Assembly: GCA_001600415.1 (NCBI GenBank)
Contig: BCJX01000011.1
Location: 550,962 to 614,961 of the forward strand
DNA from: Pascua guehoae
Lineage: Eukaryota > Basidiomycota > Tremellomycetes > Trichosporonales > Trichosporonaceae
Length of the DNA stretch: 64,000 nt
Direction: 5' to 3'
Both the position numbers and the translations under genes were made by a program. This document shows, one piece after another, positions 59,054 through 64,000 of this stretch (position 1 is the stretch's first letter; each line of letters starts with the position of its first letter). The notes under the pieces are model-generated. The model searched no databases and was not told the DNA's origin. It saw only the letters and a program-made list of their open reading frames with translations.

Positions 59054-62000
59054 ATGTCTGCGGCCGCTTCGGCATTCACCATTGGCGCCACGGCGCTCAT
59101 CCCGCTCACGTCCCTCACGTCCTTGGCCATTTACCTCGTGACGCACCCGGCGTCGCCTGCGTTTCGGCTCTTCAAACGAAGTGTGCGCCTCCCCACGGCG
59201 TCGGGGGAAGGTCTTGATGGCGTAGTGATTGATGCTGTCTCGGACGACCCAGAGCTGGAGCGCGAGGCGGCAGAGATCGAGGACCCGATCGTCTGCCTCA
59301 ACGGCATACCGGTCAACCCTGCTGGTTTCTGGCGCAAGCAGTTGCATCTCAAAATTGCGCTGTTGATATCCATGGTCCCAGCTGTGGCGGTCAATATTGC
59401 CCTGCTCGTGTTTACCATTCTCGCCTCGGGTGGCCTCGAAGACCATGAGCGCACGCGCGCCATCCTGCTCCCAACCCTCCTCGTCCCCGCGCACGCAGTG
59501 ACGATCCTCCTCGCCGTCCAGTTTCTCTGGCAGAGCGAGATACGCACCCACTGGCCGACGACTATTCACCTGGCGTCCGATCTGTTTACGCAGTTTATCA
59601 TACTTACCTTCCTCGCGATTCTGCCCTCGACGCCGTTCCCGGAAGCCCCTGTTCGCATGGCCTTGTTGGAACTGTGGGGATGGGAGGCCCTCGTCCTCGC
59701 TGCGCCGCCGGCCACGATCGTGAGGATCCTCACGGCCATCCTCCCGGCTCTCCAGCTCGTTCCGCTCGTCATCATCTGCCTCGTCCGCCGCGGCCCGCCA
59801 ATGTACCTTCCGCCCGCCGAGATTTACCCCGCCAAGATTGTCGACGCCGTCCCCGTCGGACACCCTAGCCTCAACCCCAACCTGCCCAATGTTACGGGCG
59901 AGGTGGATGTCACCGTCGTCGAATTCATGTTCTTTACGTACGCCACAGAGGTCGTCCAGCGCTCCAATGCCAACGAGACAATGGACGTATGGGACCTCCC
60001 CATCCTCCCTGCCCGCATGCGCGCGTTGCACAACTACCTCGAGGTGCGCCGCGTTTACGGCCGCCGCCGCACGGGTCTCGGCAAGATGGAGGGATACAAC
60101 CTCCTCCTGAAGCTCGCCAAGGTGAACAGCGGCCTCTTGTGGGCCCAGTCCATTCTCGCCGCAATCAACGCCGTCGGATACTACGTTCCGCACCTGCTCC
60201 TCAACTGGTTCCTTCTCTACCTCCAAAATGACCCTGGACGCGACGACATTCGTTGGGGAGTGGTGCTCGCGTTTGGTCTGTTCCTCTCCAACGCGATCAT
60301 GTACATCCTCACGGGTATCGGATGGGGCATTTCAAGCACTTGGCTTCAGAGCCGCCTCAAGGCCCAACTCAACACGATGCTATTCAGCAAGACGCTGCGC
60401 AAAAAGGACATTGCGTCCACCGGCGACGACGCAGGTCTGGTCGGTGGTGTAAAGGACGAGGCCGCCAAGAAGAAGAAGAAAAAGGACGATGGCAAGGAGG
60501 AGGAAGAGGACGAAGAGGGTGTGACGTCCAAGTCGCAGATCATGACCCTGTTCACAGTCGACGTCGACCGTGTCTGCGAGTTTGTCTTCCACCTGTTCAC
60601 GGTCGTTGACGCCCCCATTGAGATTGTCGTCGCGACCGCCTTCCTCCTCAAGCTCCTTGGAACGTCGGCGCTGTACGGCCTCCTTGCGACCATTGTGTGC
60701 ATGCCGCTCAGCCACATTGCGTCAAAGATTGTCGTGACGGCGCAGGAAAACCTCATGAAGACGCGCGACCAGCGCACGGCTCTTATGAACGAGGTTTTGC
60801 AAGGTGGTGAGTAGATGTGGTCCTCATGTGTATCGGGCGCTAACTGCCAGTCCGCATGCTCAAGTTTATGGCGTGGGAGCGGTCGTTTGAAAAGCGCATC
60901 AACACTATCCGCCGCAACGAGCTCTCGTGGCAGGCCCGCAACTACCAGGTCGAGGTTGCGTTCAATTGCCTGTGGGAGCTGACGCCTGTCCTCGTGACGG
61001 TCGTGTCGTTCCTGCACTACACCCTCGTGCGCGGCGAGAGGCTCACGCCCGCGGTTGCGTTCACCTCGATTGTCGTGTTTGCAGAGCTGCGATTCGCCCT
61101 CAACGCCCTTCCCGAGACGTTTATCCAGGCACTCCAAGGCTTTGTCTCGTGCCGCCGCATCGAAAAGTACATGTCGCTTGCCGAGGTGTCTGACGTTGAG
61201 CCGTTTGACGGCACCGACATTGTTCTCTCGTCGGCCACGTTTACATGGCCCAAGGACCAGTCTTCACCTGCAAAGTCGACCGCGCCTACTCCGCGCGCGG
61301 CCTTTTCGCTTGCCGACCTCAACCTGCGATTCCCTCAGGGCAAGCTGTCCCTCATCTGCGGCCGTCTTGGCTCGGGCAAGTCGCTTCTCCTGGACGGTCT
61401 TCTCGGCGAGGCCGACCTCGTTGTTGGCCACGTGTCCGCCCCGCGCTCGCGTCCCGACGCCATGTCGCGCGTGGAAACCAGGGTAGCCGACGACGACTGG
61501 ATTGTCAGCGACATGGTCGCGTACGTGCCACAGCAGGCGTGGCTGCAGAATGCGAGCATCAAGGACAATATTATCTTTTCGTCGCCGTGGAACCCTGCGC
61601 GGTACCACGCTGTCCTCGAGGCGTGCTCTCTCACCTCGGACCTCGACATCTTTGAAGACGGCGACCAGACAGAGATTGGCGAAAAGGGCCTCAACCTCTC
61701 TGGTGGCCAAAAGGCGCGCGTCTCCCTTGCCCGTGCCATCTACTCGCGCGCCGGTGTCCTATACCTCGACGACGTCTTGTCAGCCGTCGACGCCCACACT
61801 GCACACGCCATCATGACCAACTGCTTCCAGGGCCCGCTCACCAAGAACCGCACCGTGTTGCTCGTATCACACCACACGGCCCTCGTGTCCCCTGCTGCTG
61901 CATACATTGTCGCGCTCGAGAATGGCGACGTCAAGTTTGCTGGTACCCGAGCGCAGTTTGTCGAAGGCGGCCTCATGAAGGAACTCGACGCAGAGGATCC

Positions 62001-64000
62001 CGAGGCGCGCCCGACAGAAGGCGAGGCACACGAGGAGAAGACGACTGAGCAGATGATGGCCGCCAAGCCTATCCACAAGAGTGTTGCGAGCATTAGCGGG
62101 ATGGTCGCCTCGGAGCCAGGATCCGAGACGAGTTCCATCGCGCCCACCGACGAGGGCACACTCACCCCCGCCGAGGCGCCCAAGGTCAAGGCGCCGCGCA
62201 AGCTTATCGAGGATGAGAAGCGCCTGCGTGGCCACATTGCGTGGGATGTGTGGACGGCCTACTTTTCCGCGCTGGGCGGTCCCCTCTGGTGGCTGTTCTT
62301 TGTGGTGTCACTGCTCATTGCGGCCTTTATGCCTGTCATTGAGCGCCTGTGGGTCGAACGCTGGACAGACTCGACGCTTGCGGTCGAAGACGGCGCGCCA
62401 GAGTCACACTCGTCGACGTACTATGTCGTGGGCTACGGCATCATTGCCATGTCTGGCGCATTCCTGAGCAACCTCGAGTTTGCGGTGACATACTTTGGTG
62501 CCCTGCGTGCGAGCCGCATTCTCCACTCGCGTATGCTGCAGAGTGTCCTCTTTGCCCCGCTTCGGTTCCACGACACGACATCGCGCGGGCGTATCCTGAA
62601 CCGGTTTGGCAAGGACACGGAGGGCCTCGACTCGTCGATGGGTGACAACTTTGTTCGGTCCATCCGGTACGGCCTCAACGTGGCCGTCACCATCTCGACC
62701 ATGACCTATGTCGGCGGGTGGCCGTTTGTGATTGGCGGCCTGCTCATTCTGCCGTTCTACTACTCGTCGGGCTCGGTATACGGCATGGCCTCACGCGACA
62801 TGCGGAGGCTCGACTCTGTGACGCGCTCGCCCCTGTACTCGCTCTTTGGCGAGACCGTGTCGGGTGTAGCGGTGATTCGTGCGTTTGGCGCGTCGACCGT
62901 GGCGCTCGGCAACATGATGCGGCTTGTCGACACAAACATGCTGGCATTTGCGTGGTCTTGGACGGTCAACCGCTGGCTGTCTGCGCGGTTCAGCATCCTG
63001 TCGTCGGCGCTGCACGGCGTCGTGGCCATGGCCATTCTGCTGTACCCGAGTGTGACGGCGGGCATGGCTGGTTTCGTGCTCACATTCGCCTCGACCATCA
63101 TGCACGACCTCTTGTTCCTGGTACGCCGCTTTGTCCAGCTCGAACAGGCCTGCCGAGGGTGCCATCGACGTCCAGGGCCTCGTGATCCGGTACGCTGCCG
63201 ACCTGCCCGACGTGCTCCACGGTCTTACGTTCTCGGTACAGCCGTGCGAGAAGATTGGCATTGTCGGGTCGACGGGCTGCGGCAAGTCGACACTTGCGCT
63301 CAGCTTTTTCCGCTTTGTCGAGGCGCACTCGGGCAGCATTGTCATTGACGGCATCGACATTTCCAAGATTGGCCTCACCGACCTGCGCTCGCGCATCATG
63401 ATCATCCCCCAGGACCCGACGATTCTCTCGGGCACGCTGCGCTCGACTTTGGACGTGTTTGACGAGTATGACGATGCCGACATTTACGAGGCGCTGCGCC
63501 GTGTGCACCTCTTGGACGACGAGAATGCGGCCGAGGTGCCGCCCGCTGCACCCGAGGCGGAGGCGGGAACGTCGTCGTCGTCGGCGACGACAACCGCTGT
63601 GGCCGAGCGCAACGCCAACGTCTTCCGCGACCTGTCGCACCCAGTGTCCGAGGGCGGGGACAACTTTTCAGCGGGCGAAAAGCAGCTCATCTGCATGGCC
63701 CGCGCGATCCTGCGCCGCAACAAGGTCCTGTTCATGGACGAGGCGACGGCGTCGATCGACTATGAGACGGACGCGCTCATCAATGCGACGATCCGGACCG
63801 AATTCTCAGACTCGACCATTATCACCATTGCGCACCGCATCCACACGATTATCGACTTTGACAAGGTCCTCGTCATGCACCAGGGCACGATTGCAGAGTT
63901 TGCCAGCCCCGCAGAGCTCCTCCGCGACCAGTCGTCGCGCTTTTACAAGCTCTGCCGCGCCACGGGCAAGACTGAGTTTAGGAATCTCAAGCAGATGGCC
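59054..64000 (+). CDS. ABCC-type (MRP/YBT1-like) ABC transporter, 3' end cut by window, with frame lesion
   Basis: Full-size ABC exporter of the multidrug-resistance/bile-pigment group, probably vacuolar or plasma membrane. Exons seen: 59054..60806 and 60851..>64000. The N-terminal extra membrane domain has several spans in the first ~250 residues. Membrane domain 1 contains a Lys/Glu-rich loop (KKKKKKDDGKEEEEDEE). ATPase domain 1 has Walker A GRLGSGKS, signature LSGGQKARVSLARAI and Walker B VLYLDD. Membrane domain 2 begins after LIEDEKRLRGHIAW. ATPase domain 2 has GSTGCGKST, FSAGEKQLICMARAI, DEATASID and TIAHRIHTI. Between RRFVQLEQ (ends 63147, about residue 1350) and PAEGAIDVQGL (starts 63149) the frame shifts by one base and the usual ~30-40-residue linker, with its VERVxEY motif, is missing. 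This is either a real disabling deletion or an assembly error. The gene continues past the right edge. Confidence 0.88.

Noticed and set aside
59048..60226. 392-codon minus-strand frame opposite the ABC transporter
   Set aside because: Antisense shadow with no family motif; the plus strand shows membrane spans and ABC motifs.

Overview
This window looks like a nuclear contig of a GC-rich basidiomycete yeast. The genes are split by GT-AG introns with CTGAC or CTAAC branch sites close to the acceptor, many only 31-60 nt long, and the proteins are typical fungal housekeeping proteins. A Tremellomycete, possibly of the Trichosporonales, is the best guess; this is inferred from gene style, not from a database search. 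A run of 100 N (40521-40620) shows it is a draft assembly.

I can support 18 protein-coding genes, with exon joins worked out by hand from reading frame, splice sites and family motifs. From left to right: dihydroxyacetone kinase, a prolidase and an FMP32/MCUR1-like mitochondrial coiled-coil protein (all minus); a gene-poor 6.3 kb stretch with two blocks of degenerate ~175-nt tandem repeats; a glutathione-S-transferase-like gene (minus); a SAP-like nuclear orphan (plus); mitochondrial ribosomal protein L6 (minus), back to back with a BuGZ/ZNF207 zinc-finger protein (plus); an inositol monophosphatase (minus), back to back with a very large TAF2 carrying three C-terminal bromodomains (plus); an FAD monooxygenase and a short-chain dehydrogenase (minus); the splicing factor PRP46 and a dihydrodipicolinate-synthase-family aldolase (plus); a 2.9 kb gene-free stretch; a 1,632-residue orphan with one C-terminal membrane segment and a coiled-coil/zinc-finger protein (plus); an AGC-type kinase (minus), back to back with TIM8 (plus); and an ABCC transporter (plus) that runs off the right edge.

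There is no operon logic. Shared themes are mitochondria (L6, TIM8, FMP32-like) and nuclear gene expression and division (TAF2, PRP46, BuGZ, SAP-like). Four divergent pairs share compact promoters: L6/BuGZ, phosphatase/TAF2, dehydrogenase/PRP46 and kinase/TIM8. The monooxygenase and dehydrogenase lie side by side on one strand and could act in one oxidative pathway.

The most unusual signals are in gene architecture. There are microexons of 10, 11, 14 and 15 nt that are needed to rebuild family motifs; introns as short as 31-34 nt beside others of 420-711 nt; a candidate AT-AC intron at the start of TAF2; the TAF2-bromodomain fusion; a 66-base C run inside the kinase DAK1 intron; and a deletion/frameshift between the last membrane domain and the second ATPase domain of the ABC transporter.
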